From Actinomycetota bacterium (GTDB taxonomy: Bacteria > Actinomycetota > Nitriliruptoria > Nitriliruptorales > Nitriliruptoraceae): DNA of 64,000 bases. Under the pieces are notes generated by a model. That model worked only from the letters and a program-made list of their open reading frames with translations. It did not search any database and had not been told where the DNA came from. Both the position numbers and the translations under genes were made by a program. The DNA lies in NCBI GenBank assembly GCA_019347575.1, contig JAHWKY010000007.1:1-64000 (forward strand), written 5' to 3'. This document shows positions 26,653 through 34,722 of the stretch, piece by piece (within the stretch, counting starts at the first letter, position 1; each line of letters begins with the position of its first letter).

Positions 26653-26658
26653 AGGGTA
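26653..26658 (-). promoter_or_regulatory. -10 box giving a likely leaderless VWA-gene transcript
   Basis: TACCCT (TANNNT) on the minus strand with 7 nt to GTG 26645. No ribosome binding site lies between. No clear -35 box. Confidence 0.5.
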
Positions 26659-26769
26659 CGACGCGGAGCAGGGAAGCCACGTACCCACGTCGAAGCAGAC
26701 CCCTGAAGCCTCTCCGGAGATGCCCGTGCGCGTCCGCGTCCTCCTGCTAGCCGACTGACAGGGAAGATC

Positions 26770-27594
26770 ATGCGTGTACGCGCGATCCTGATCACGAGCC
26801 TCGCCCTGGCGCTGACGCTGGGCGCAGCCCCGCCCGGCTCATCGACCACCACGACGGCGGTACCGGATTGCGTCGACCTCGAGCTCGGCCCGGAGGACCC
26901 GCCTCCCCCGGTCGGCGTCCTCGTCGAGTGCCCCGGCATCCGCCCGGGAGCCTTCCACCGCGCTCCGGGCGGCTGCACGTTCAACTTCGTCTTCCACGGC
27001 ACCCGCTACGATGAGGAACTCGATGAGTTGATCGACGAGGGCCTGTTCATCGGGACCGCCGGTCACTGCATCTTCGACGAGGCCACCGATGCCACCGTCT
27101 GGACCGAGGGGGAGGGCATCGAGACCGTCGACAGCGACGGGAAACGCGTTGGCGAGAGCATCTTCGCGATCGCCATCGGCGGCCTCGACTTCGGCCTGAT
27201 CCGCATCGATGACGACCGCGAGGACGACGTCGACCCGGCCGTGTGCCACTTCGGTGGCCCGGTCGCGAGCGCGACCCAGCGTCCCGCCGGCACGCTCGTG
27301 CACCACTTCGGCAACGGCCTCGCGTTCGGCGAGACCGTGCCGGGTCGGACCGGTCGGGTGGACCACTACTCGGGCGGCGGATCGGTGATGAACTTCACCG
27401 GCGGCGCGTCGTTCGGCGACTCCGGCAGCTCCGTCATCGACGAGCAAGGCAACGCCGTCGGCATCCTCGTGCGCCTCGCACCCGGCGAGCTCGCGGGCTA
27501 CATCGAGGCGACCGACCTGGAGCTGCACCTGACCCTGGCGGAGCAAGCCACCGGCATCGACTTCGAGCTGCAGACGGCACCACTGGCCGACTGA
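26770..27594 (+). CDS. Secreted trypsin-like serine protease
   Basis: A 274-residue exported protein. The signal peptide is residues 1 to about 20 (MRVRAILITSLALALTLGAA), followed by a Ser/Thr stretch. The catalytic triad of the trypsin fold is visible: His99 in GTAGHC, Asp140 in GLDFGLIRID, and Ser218 in FGDSGSSV. Cysteines at 34, 54, 69 and 100 may form disulfides. The S1 environment does not reveal specificity. It runs divergently from the VWA gene, and DUF3754 follows 72 bp later on the same strand. Confidence 0.88.
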   Translation: MRVRAILITSLALALTLGAAPPGSSTTTTAVPDCVDLELGPEDPPPPVGVLVECPGIRPGAFHRAPGGCTFNFVFHGTRYDEELDELIDEGLFIGTAGHCIFDEATDATVWTEGEGIETVDSDGKRVGESIFAIAIGGLDFGLIRIDDDREDDVDPAVCHFGGPVASATQRPAGTLVHHFGNGLAFGETVPGRTGRVDHYSGGGSVMNFTGGASFGDSGSSVIDEQGNAVGILVRLAPGELAGYIEATDLELHLTLAEQATGIDFELQTAPLAD

Positions 27595-27622
27595 CGCGCC
27601 CCTGCAGGCACGCCCCGGCCGG

Positions 27623-27628
27623 TACGGT
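27623..27628 (+). promoter_or_regulatory. -10 box for the DUF3754 gene
   Basis: TACGGT fits TANNNT and lies 38 nt before ATG 27667, which itself has a GAGGAGC ribosome binding site. This suggests separate expression from the protease gene. Confidence 0.35.
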
Positions 27629-27666
27629 CAGGTGGCCAGCCGCCTCACGACGCGACGAGGAGCGGC

Positions 27667-28929
27667 ATGACCGACGTGGTGCCCGGCCGGTTCATCCCGT
27701 TCCGGAAGGCCGACGTCGTGACCATGTGTGCCCGCGCCGTGGACAACGAGGAGCGAGGGTCCTTCGAGGACTTCGCCGCCGTGCTCGCGAGCCTGCTGCA
27801 CTTCGAGTTCCACAGCCGGCTCGAGGCCCTGAAGGGCGCGTACCAGCCGTTCAACCCGGACGCTGACACACGCACGATCATCGAGCTCAGCCCCGACGAA
27901 CGACGGGCGGCACAACGGCGTCTCGTCGACGAGATGACCTCGCTGCTCGACGATGCCAACTTCGAGCCGATCTCCAGGGCCGAGGTCGGTCGTGCCCTAC
28001 GCGAGGAGTCGCTGATGAAACTGCGGCTCGAGGTCGACTTCGACGACTTCGACGAGTTGCTGTTCTACCGCCGCGGGGAGAAGGCGCGCGAAGAGACCGT
28101 GCGGACGTGGTTGGGGCTGCGTGAGCGAACCGTGCGGTTCGTGAGCTACCAGAAGGTCCTGGTCTACGTGCAGTTCAAGGAGGCAGGTCACTTCGAGCAG
28201 GACGAACGCGAGGACCTCGCCTTCGAGCCGGGATCGACCATCATCAAGCTGTTCCAGGACGTGCCCAAGGCGGACCTCGAGATGCTCTTCCCCAACACCG
28301 AGGTCCGCATGCGCCGCATCGACAAGCTGCTGATCGGTCTACCTGCGGTGGTGTCGGGGATCGCTATCGTGGCCACGAAGCTGCTCGCCTCGCTGGGTCT
28401 GCTGCTGTTGCTCCTGGGCTTCTGGCTCGGCTTCCGCGACGAGCCCGTGGAGCTCGACCAGGCGGCGCTGGTCACGCTCGGCGCGGGTCTGGGTGCCGTC
28501 GCCGGATACGTCCTGCGTCAGTTCAACAAGTTCAAGAACCGCAAGATCGAGTTCATGAAGGCGCTCTCCGAGAACCTGTACTTCCGCAACCTCGACAACG
28601 ACGCCGGTGTCTTCCACCACCTGCTCGACGCAGCCGAGGAGGAGGAGGTCAAGGAGGCCGTGCTCGCCTACCACTTCCTGCGCCACGCCGAGCACCCGCT
28701 GTCGCTCGACGAGCTCGACGCTCGGATCGAGCGCTGGTTCGCCGAGGTCTGGGACGCCAGCCTCGACTTCGAGGTCGACGACGGCGTCGCGAAGCTCGAG
28801 CGGCTGTCGTTGGTCGAGCGCCGATCCGGTGGACGGCTCGCCGCCGTCCCGCTCGACGAGGCCAAGCGGCGTCTCGATGAGATCTGGGATGGCGTGTTCG
28901 ACTACCACCACGCCGCGGCGTCCGTGTGA
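27667..28929 (+). CDS. DUF3754 (TMEM143-like) membrane protein
   Basis: A 420-residue protein whose N-terminal part (VVPGRFIPFRKADVVTMC, YQPFNPDADT near 60) matches DUF3754, a family shared with mitochondrial TMEM143 and of unknown function. Two transmembrane helices lie at about 225-255 (VVSGIAIVATKLLASLGLLL) and 270-290 (LVTLGAGLGAVAGYVL). The motif FKNRKIEFMKALSENLYFRNLDN follows, which is conserved in the family. The C-terminal part is helical and acidic. It ends 3 bp before the convergent MoxR gene. Confidence 0.82.
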   Translation: MTDVVPGRFIPFRKADVVTMCARAVDNEERGSFEDFAAVLASLLHFEFHSRLEALKGAYQPFNPDADTRTIIELSPDERRAAQRRLVDEMTSLLDDANFEPISRAEVGRALREESLMKLRLEVDFDDFDELLFYRRGEKAREETVRTWLGLRERTVRFVSYQKVLVYVQFKEAGHFEQDEREDLAFEPGSTIIKLFQDVPKADLEMLFPNTEVRMRRIDKLLIGLPAVVSGIAIVATKLLASLGLLLLLLGFWLGFRDEPVELDQAALVTLGAGLGAVAGYVLRQFNKFKNRKIEFMKALSENLYFRNLDNDAGVFHHLLDAAEEEEVKEAVLAYHFLRHAEHPLSLDELDARIERWFAEVWDASLDFEVDDGVAKLERLSLVERRSGGRLAAVPLDEAKRRLDEIWDGVFDYHHAAASV

Positions 28930-28932
28930 CGC

Positions 28933-29811
28933 TCAGTTCATCTCGGGACGCGGTGGCAGCTTGAGGTGGCCGGAAGCCTTCTGGACGTCCTGCTGGTACT
29001 TCAGCAGCACGTTCAGGGTGGACCGGGCGACCTCCTCGTCGATGGAGTCGAAGCCGAGCTCCAGCAGCGTCCGTGCCCAGTCCAACGTCTCGCTGATGCT
29101 GGGTGGCTTCTTCAGCTCGAGCTGACGCAGGCTGCGCACGATCCGGACGAGCTGGTCGGCCAGGGCCTCGGGCGCGTCGGGGACGTGCGTCAGCACGATC
29201 TCCTTCTCGCGCTCCACGTCGGGGTAGTCGAGGTAGAGGTACAGAGCGCGACGCTTCAACGCTTCCGAGAGCTCGCGGGTGTTGTTGGAGGTCAGGACAA
29301 CGAACGGGTGGCGCGTCCCCCTGACGGTGCCGAGCTCGGGGATCGTGACCTGGAAGTCGGACAGGATCTCGAGCAGCAACGCCTCGAACTCGAAGTCGAC
29401 CTTGTCGACCTCGTCGATGAGGAGCACGGCGTCACCCTCGTGACGCAGCGCCCGCAGTAGCGGGCGTTCGAGCAGGTACTCCTCGCCGAACAGGTCGTCG
29501 TGGACCGCCTCCCAGCCCTGATCCTGGTCGGCCTGGATCCGCAGGAGTTGCTTCTTGTAGTTCCACTCGTACAGGGCCTTGGCCTCGTCGAGGCCCTCGT
29601 AGCACTGCAGGCGGATCAGCTCGGCGTCGCGCGCGCGCGCGATGGCCTTGGCGAGTTCGGTCTTGCCCACGCCCGCGGGCCCCTCGACCAGGATGGGCTT
29701 GCGCAGCCGCTCGGCGAGGTAGACGACGGTCTCGATGGCCTGGTCGGGCAGGTAGCCGACCGCCGACAGGCGCTTGCTGACGTCGTCGACGCCGGTGAAC
29801 TCGATCGACAC
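28933..29811 (-). CDS. MoxR-family AAA+ ATPase (CoxD-like)
   Basis: A 292-residue AAA+ protein. Walker A is GPAGVGKTEL (near 43-52), Walker B VLLIDEVDK (near 128-136), and the sensor-1 region is VLTSNNTRELSEALKRR (near 168-184) with its arginine finger. Proteins of this class chaperone metalloenzyme maturation together with a VWA partner (here the CoxE-like gene at 25233-26645). It is unusual that the two partner genes are not adjacent. Confidence 0.9.
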   Translation of the reverse strand: MSIEFTGVDDVSKRLSAVGYLPDQAIETVVYLAERLRKPILVEGPAGVGKTELAKAIARARDAELIRLQCYEGLDEAKALYEWNYKKQLLRIQADQDQGWEAVHDDLFGEEYLLERPLLRALRHEGDAVLLIDEVDKVDFEFEALLLEILSDFQVTIPELGTVRGTRHPFVVLTSNNTRELSEALKRRALYLYLDYPDVEREKEIVLTHVPDAPEALADQLVRIVRSLRQLELKKPPSISETLDWARTLLELGFDSIDEEVARSTLNVLLKYQQDVQKASGHLKLPPRPEMN

Positions 29812-29872
29812 GTGGGGCTCCTGGAGGAAGCAGGACCCGAACGGTACGCCCCGGGGTGCACCCGGACCAAGG

Positions 29873-30298
29873 TCAGGCGGGCGGCGGGGCGTCCGGGTCG
29901 ATGCCCCGGGCCTCGAGCGCCTCGCGCTCCTCGCGCAGCGCCGCGAACTCCTCGACGTGGATGCGGTCCTTCACCCGCCCCGAGGCCCGCTTCATCGCGA
30001 TGAGATCGTCCAAGGAGCAGGTCCAGACCTCGACTCCCGCGATCTCGAACCGGTCAGCGTTCGCACGCAGAGCGTCGTATCCATCGGACCCGTCGGGGTC
30101 TCCCAGGATGTCGAGCGGGCCGAGCCTGGTGTCGAAGGTGAAGCGGTCTTCGTTGCGCAGCGTCTGTTCGTCGAGCAGGAACGGGAGCCCTTCCGGGGCG
30201 CCCCGCAGGGCCGCTCCGAGTTCCTCGAGAGCAGCCGCCATGCGAGCCAGGTTGGTCAGGTCACGCGCGTAACAGATATCGACGTCGTCATGAGAACA
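29873..30298 (-). pseudogene. 5'-truncated nucleotidyltransferase-like gene remnant
   Basis: The frame reads DDVDICYARDLTNLARMAAALEELG upstream of the only available ATG (30241), which is the interior of the nucleotidyltransferase fold seen in AbiEii/DUF6036-like toxin-type proteins (DVDI follows the usual active-site GG/S part). An in-frame TAG at 30299-30301 cuts off anything upstream, so the N-terminal catalytic part is missing. The C-terminal remainder (GVEVWTCSLDDLIAMKRASGRVKD) is intact. No partner antitoxin is seen. I call it a remnant; a short functional protein from ATG 30241 cannot be excluded. Confidence 0.6.
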
Positions 30299-30309
30299 CT
30301 ATCGAACGA

Positions 30310-30323
30310 GCTTCCGCGGAAGC
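30310..30323. repeat. 14-bp palindrome, second copy of the 1102-1117 motif
   Basis: GCTTCCGCGGAAGC, self-complementary and identical to the core of the 1102-1117 palindrome. It lies in the 78-bp gap between the truncated remnant and the lipoprotein gene. It may be a small stem-loop in either transcript. Confidence 0.4.
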
Positions 30324-30379
30324 GAGCTATCGTCCGCCGCGCGTGGAGGCGGTGTCTGCCAACCGCGCGGGCTGGCGTC

Positions 30380-30961
30380 TCAGGCGACCGTCGTCGGGGC
30401 GTCGCGGACGGCGTCGACGATGGCCTGGAAGAGGGCGTCGACGCGCGGCTTCTCGATCTCGAACTGGCTCGGCTCGTGCACGACCTGGGCGATCAGCGAC
30501 GCCTCGACGCCCACGATGATCAGGACGCTGACCTCGAGCGGTATGCCGTCCGCGATCGCCTTCGCGCGGAAGCGCATGGTGCGCGCCCCGCCGATCTCGT
30601 ACGGGTCGTCCTCCCTGATCAGCAGCTCGAACCGATCACGACCCTGGCTCAGCCGCTCGATCGCGCTGTCGAGGTAGGCGTTAGCCGTGGCCTCGTCGAA
30701 CGTGGACGACTCCGCGTAGGTCAGGGTCCCCTCCGGCAGCGACCCCAGCTCGTGCTCGAACACCACACCCACGAGTGGATCGACGGCCTCGACGGACCAG
30801 CCACGGTCGAGGTCGAGGCGCGGCTGGATCCGGTCGATGGTCGGGATGCGTCGGTCGAAGACCGCGACGCTGGGCACCTCGATGGGGTCGTCGACATCGT
30901 CGGACGTGCACGCGCCGAGGAGCAGCGCCGCCGCGAGGAGCGGCGCGAGGAGTCGGGTCAC
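30380..30961 (-). CDS. Lipoprotein, possible LpqN/PsbP-like fold
   Basis: A 193-residue lipoprotein. The signal ends in a classic lipobox (LLLGAC, near residues 14-19), with Cys19 as the lipidated residue. The mature domain (about 140 residues) has the pattern seen in LpqN-like and PsbP-like proteins: RGWSVEAVDPLVGVVF, AYLDSAIERLSQG, GGARTMRFRAKA. I could not assign a function. GTG 30961 lies 5 bp after the proA stop, so it is probably expressed with proA. Confidence 0.75.
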   Translation of the reverse strand: MTRLLAPLLAAALLLGACTSDDVDDPIEVPSVAVFDRRIPTIDRIQPRLDLDRGWSVEAVDPLVGVVFEHELGSLPEGTLTYAESSTFDEATANAYLDSAIERLSQGRDRFELLIREDDPYEIGGARTMRFRAKAIADGIPLEVSVLIIVGVEASLIAQVVHEPSQFEIEKPRVDALFQAIVDAVRDAPTTVA

Positions 30962-30966
30962 GGTGA

Positions 30967-32211
30967 TCAGGTCCGGGTCTGGCCGTCGCCGTCGACGAGG
31001 TACTTGATCGTCGTCAGCTCGGGGAGGGCCATCGGGCCGCGGGCGTGCATCTTCTGGGTGGAGATGCCGATCTCGGCACCGAACCCGAACTGCTCGCCGT
31101 CCGTGAACCGGGTGGAGGCGTTGACCATCACCGCCGCAGCGTCGACCTCGGCCTGGAACCGACGTGCGGCCGCGCGGTCCTCGGTGACGATGGCCTCGGT
31201 GTGCAGCGTCCCGAACCGGTCGATGTGCGCGAGCGCCCCGTCGAGATCGTCGACCACGCCGACGGTCAGGCGCAGGTCGTAGAACTCCTCCGTGAACAGC
31301 TCGTCGGTCGCCTCGTCCATCTCGACGAGGTCGCGGGCGGCGGGATCGCCGAAGAGCTGCACTCCGTGGCCTCGGAGCGTCTCGGCGATCTTGGGGAGGA
31401 ACTCGGGCGCGACGTCGCGGTGGATCAGCAGGGTCTCGGCGGCGTTGCACACCGATGGGCGTTGGACCTTGGCGTTCACGGTGATGTCCATCGCCTTGGC
31501 GAGATCGGCAGAGCGGTCGACGTACACGTGGCACACGCCGACGCCGGTCTCGATGACCGGGACCTTCGCACCTTCCACGACCCGTGAGATCAGCCCGGCA
31601 CCGCCCCGCGGGATGAGCAGATCCACCAGGCCCCGCGCCTCCATGAGCTCCTGCACGCTGTCGTGCGACGGGTCCTCGACCAGCGCGACCGCGTCGCGCG
31701 GCAGATCGTGTGCCGCGAGACGGTCCTGGATGACCTCGACGAGGATCTGGTTCGTCTGGAACGCCGACGACGACCCTCGAAGCACGCACGCGTTGCCGGA
31801 CTTGAGCGCCAGGCCCGCCGCATCGACCGTGACGTTGGGACGGGCCTCGTACACCATCGCGACCACGCCGAGCGGCACGCGGACCTTGCGGACCTCGAGG
31901 CCGTTCGGGAGCGTCCACCCCTCGACGACCTGGCCCACGGGATCCTTCAAGCCCGCGACCTGGCGGAGCGCAGCGGCGATCCCTCGGATGCGGTCGTCGG
32001 TCAGGGTCAAGCGGTCGACCAGCCCCTCGTGGGTGCCGGCCTCGCGCGCGGCGTCGACGTCGCGCTGGTTGACGCTCTGGATCTCGTGGCTGCGGTCTTC
32101 GAGCGCGTCGGCGATGCCAAGCAGAAGCGCGTCCTTGCGCTCGGTCGAGACGGTCGCGAGCACGCGACTCGCCGACCTCGCAGCGGTGCAGGTCTCGCGC
32201 ACGGTGCGCAT
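30967..32211 (-). CDS. proA: Gamma-glutamyl phosphate reductase
   Basis: A 414-residue enzyme of the second step of proline synthesis, reducing glutamyl-5-phosphate to glutamate semialdehyde with NADPH. The catalytic Cys is in QRPSVCNAAETLLIH (near 257), and the NADPH-binding PLGVVAMVYEARPNVT segment is near 113-128. The start is ATG 32211 with a GGAGGTGG site just upstream; the frame is open 21 codons farther but lacks similarity. Length is normal. Unusually, proB is not next to it: lemA and DUF2207 lie between. Confidence 0.94.
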   Translation of the reverse strand: MRTVRETCTAARSASRVLATVSTERKDALLLGIADALEDRSHEIQSVNQRDVDAAREAGTHEGLVDRLTLTDDRIRGIAAALRQVAGLKDPVGQVVEGWTLPNGLEVRKVRVPLGVVAMVYEARPNVTVDAAGLALKSGNACVLRGSSSAFQTNQILVEVIQDRLAAHDLPRDAVALVEDPSHDSVQELMEARGLVDLLIPRGGAGLISRVVEGAKVPVIETGVGVCHVYVDRSADLAKAMDITVNAKVQRPSVCNAAETLLIHRDVAPEFLPKIAETLRGHGVQLFGDPAARDLVEMDEATDELFTEEFYDLRLTVGVVDDLDGALAHIDRFGTLHTEAIVTEDRAAARRFQAEVDAAAVMVNASTRFTDGEQFGFGAEIGISTQKMHARGPMALPELTTIKYLVDGDGQTRT

Positions 32212-32292
32212 GCGCCACCTCCGGCTCGGGAAGAGCCCGAAGGTACAGGGGAGGCGTGCGGGGCGGCCAGTCAAGACAAGTCAGCCCACCAC

Positions 32293-34134
32293 CTACCAGG
32301 CGCCGCCCCCGCCACCGCCGACACCACCACCGGAGAAGCCGCCCCCGCCGCTGAAGCCCGAGCTGCCACTGCTCGATGGCGTGTACGACAGGCTCGATCC
32401 CAGGCTGGAGGACAGGTCCGACAGGCCGCGCGACAAGCTGTCGAAGCTGCGATGCGTGCCGAGGTACCAGCCTCCTGCGGCGGCCGCCGCGGTCACGCCG
32501 ATCGCCGCGAAGGTCTCCGCCCAGCGGTCCACCGCCCCGAACACCACCGCGTAGGGCAGGTACTCGACGAACATCTTCTCCGCCTCGGCGAACTCCATCC
32601 GCCCCGTCTCGGCGGTGCGGATGAACTCGCGGAAGCCGAGCGTCTCGGTGAGCAGCTTGCTGCCCTTGCCCGTCCTGCGCGGCATGACCCGGTTGGCCAT
32701 CAGCAGCACCAGGGACGCGACGACCAGACCGACCCCGATCAGGGCGACCGTGGTGAAGACCGCGAGCACGACCATCAACCCGATGCTCACGACCAGCGCC
32801 CCGATCCCGATGCCCAACCACACGCCCCGCACCTTCTCGGGGTTCGCGGGGAACCAGCGTCGCTTGACCGCGTCGGCGTACATGTCCTTCTTGACCTTGG
32901 TGTACTCGGTGGAGAACTCGCCCCGCAGCTCACTGAGCTTCACCTCGTCGCCGTCCTCGAACAGTGCCTCGTACAAGCGCTCCTCGTACGGCAGCAGTGC
33001 CCGTGCGCCCTCCGCAGGGTCGGTCTCGCGGAGGATCCAGTCGGTGTTGGATCGGAACAGCTTCCTGGTCTTCTTCTCCTCGATGGTGAGGTGGCCGCGC
33101 ACGGCGAGATCCACGATGGTGGCGCTGATGTCGACCGGATCGACCCGTTCGTCGATCAGGACGCCGAGCTGGCCCGGGCGCAGCTCCTGAGGCGGACGGA
33201 AGAGGACCGGGATGTCCTTGCCGCCGAACAGCGACCGCGCCTCCTCCTCGCGGGTCCCGTCGGCGCTGACACCGCCACGGGCCACTCGGTCGCGGCCGTT
33301 GCGGTAGGCCAGCAGACCCACGAGCAGGAGGCCAGCGAGGAGCACCAGCGCTGCGCCAGGAACGGACCACGGCGATCCGAGGAACGCGTACGACAGGGTC
33401 CACTGCCGCTGGAGGATGGGGGCGGCGTCCCCGACGGCACCACTTGGGTAGGCCAGGACCACCGACAGCTGCGAGTAGGGGAACAGCGTGCCGTGCGCGA
33501 ACCGGCCCTCCCCACCAGCGATGCCCGCGTCGGCGCAGGTCTCCTCAGACAGCGTCGGTCCCGCGAAGCACGCCACCTCCGTGGCTTCGGCGCCCGTCGC
33601 GACGACCGTGACCTCGCCGATGGTCGTGGGCCACTCGCCGGTCGCGTTCCAGTACAGCTCGTCGGTGTCACCGATCGGGTTGAAGGCGCCCCGCACCTGG
33701 TACCGGATGTCGTAGCTGTGCCGACCCGTGATGTAGGTGTCCTCGTCGCCGATGCGGATCACGACATCGCGGGTGGTGTTGTCGACGCGTGGGGGCCGGG
33801 TGACGTCGATGGCGTCGGGTGCCGTCGGGGACGACACCGCGATGTCGTCGATCTCGAGGATCCGCCAGTAGTCGTCCGGCGAGTCACCCTCGGGGACGCG
33901 TTCGGAGAGCGGGCCCGCCACCTCGTACCGCACCGGGATGTTGCGGAAGATCCCGCGTCGCTGCTCGCCGTTGTAGTCGACCTCGATGTGCTCGTGGACG
34001 GACAGCGAGCCGTCACCGTTGACGGTCAACGCGACGTCGAAGCGCTCGATGAACCAGCCGGACTGCGCGCTCGCCGGCATCGCGAGAGCCAGTACCCCAG
34101 CCGTCACCGCGAGGACCGCTGCCACGCGCCTCAC
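32293..34134 (-). CDS. DUF2207 membrane protein with glycine-rich tail
   Basis: A 613-residue protein with a signal peptide (residues 1 to about 23, ALAMPASAQS). An extracytoplasmic DUF2207 domain follows (VNGDGSLSVHEHIEVDYNG, RRGIFRNIPVRY). A transmembrane helix is near 275-295 (LVLLAGLLLVGLLAY). The cytoplasmic part has two close hydrophobic segments near 450-485 (ALVVSIGLMVVLAVFTTVAL and LIGVGLVVASLVLLM). The C-terminus is Gly/Ser-rich (GGGGFSGGGVGGGGGGAW). LemA-DUF2207 pairs are common in bacteria and have no firm function; envelope stress is one suggestion. The start overlaps lemA by 4 bp (ATGA). Confidence 0.85.
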   Translation of the reverse strand: MRRVAAVLAVTAGVLALAMPASAQSGWFIERFDVALTVNGDGSLSVHEHIEVDYNGEQRRGIFRNIPVRYEVAGPLSERVPEGDSPDDYWRILEIDDIAVSSPTAPDAIDVTRPPRVDNTTRDVVIRIGDEDTYITGRHSYDIRYQVRGAFNPIGDTDELYWNATGEWPTTIGEVTVVATGAEATEVACFAGPTLSEETCADAGIAGGEGRFAHGTLFPYSQLSVVLAYPSGAVGDAAPILQRQWTLSYAFLGSPWSVPGAALVLLAGLLLVGLLAYRNGRDRVARGGVSADGTREEEARSLFGGKDIPVLFRPPQELRPGQLGVLIDERVDPVDISATIVDLAVRGHLTIEEKKTRKLFRSNTDWILRETDPAEGARALLPYEERLYEALFEDGDEVKLSELRGEFSTEYTKVKKDMYADAVKRRWFPANPEKVRGVWLGIGIGALVVSIGLMVVLAVFTTVALIGVGLVVASLVLLMANRVMPRRTGKGSKLLTETLGFREFIRTAETGRMEFAEAEKMFVEYLPYAVVFGAVDRWAETFAAIGVTAAAAAGGWYLGTHRSFDSLSRGLSDLSSSLGSSLSYTPSSSGSSGFSGGGGFSGGGVGGGGGGAW

Positions 34135-34691
34135 GCCGCACCTCCGAGAGAGACGTCGGGCACCGCACGGTCCGCGGCCTCCGCTTTGAAGTACTCCGCC
34201 TCGGAGAACCCCATGGGGCGAGCGATGAGGACGGTCGGGAAGACCTGGATGGCGCTGTTGAGCTTCTCAACGAGCGCGTTGTAGTAGCGGCGCGCGAACG
34301 AAATCTCCTCCTCGAGGTCCGACAGCTCCCGTTGCAGTGCCAGGAAGTTCTCGCTCGCCTTCAGTTCGGGGTACGCCTCGACGACCGCGAACAGCGACCT
34401 CAGCGACGCCTCGAGGATGTCGTCGGCGACCCCGTTGGCCCGCGGTCCCTCGGCGCTCACCAGCTGCGACCGTGCCTCGGCGACCCGGGTGAGGACCTCC
34501 TCCTCGTGGACCTTGTAGGCCTGGACGGTGTCGACGAGGTTGGGGACGAGGTCGGCTCGGCGTTGCAGCTGCACGTCGATGCCCGACCACGCCTCCTCGA
34601 CCTTGTTGCGACGTCGGACCAGCGCGTTGTAGGTGACGATGACCCAGATGAGGAGCAGGACGACCACGCCCGCCCCGATCACGACCCCCAC
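34131..34691 (-). CDS. lemA: LemA family membrane protein
   Basis: A 186-residue protein: an N-terminal transmembrane helix (GVVIGAGVVVLLLIWVIV), then the LemA helical domain (VEEAWSGIDVQLQRRADLVPNLV, about 37-59; LQRELSDLEEEISFARRYYNA, about 127-147). GTG 34691 has an AAGGGG site 7 nt upstream; the frame is open another 28 codons without family similarity. Coupled to the DUF2207 gene. The pair interrupts proB-proA. Confidence 0.9.
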   Translation of the reverse strand: MGVVIGAGVVVLLLIWVIVTYNALVRRRNKVEEAWSGIDVQLQRRADLVPNLVDTVQAYKVHEEEVLTRVAEARSQLVSAEGPRANGVADDILEASLRSLFAVVEAYPELKASENFLALQRELSDLEEEISFARRYYNALVEKLNSAIQVFPTVLIARPMGFSEAEYFKAEAADRAVPDVSLGGAA

Positions 34692-34722
34692 GCACCACCC
34701 CTTGTCGACCCGCGGGCGGAGA

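Noticed and set aside
30962-32821. Long frame joining the lipoprotein to proA and DUF2207 DNA
   Set aside because: Only the last 193 codons are protein-like and start with a clean lipoprotein signal; the rest is an out-of-phase reading of proA.
31663-34284. An 873-codon plus-strand frame across proA, DUF2207 and lemA
   Set aside because: It runs antisense to three recognised genes and shows no domain; composition is that of a GC-rich shadow frame.
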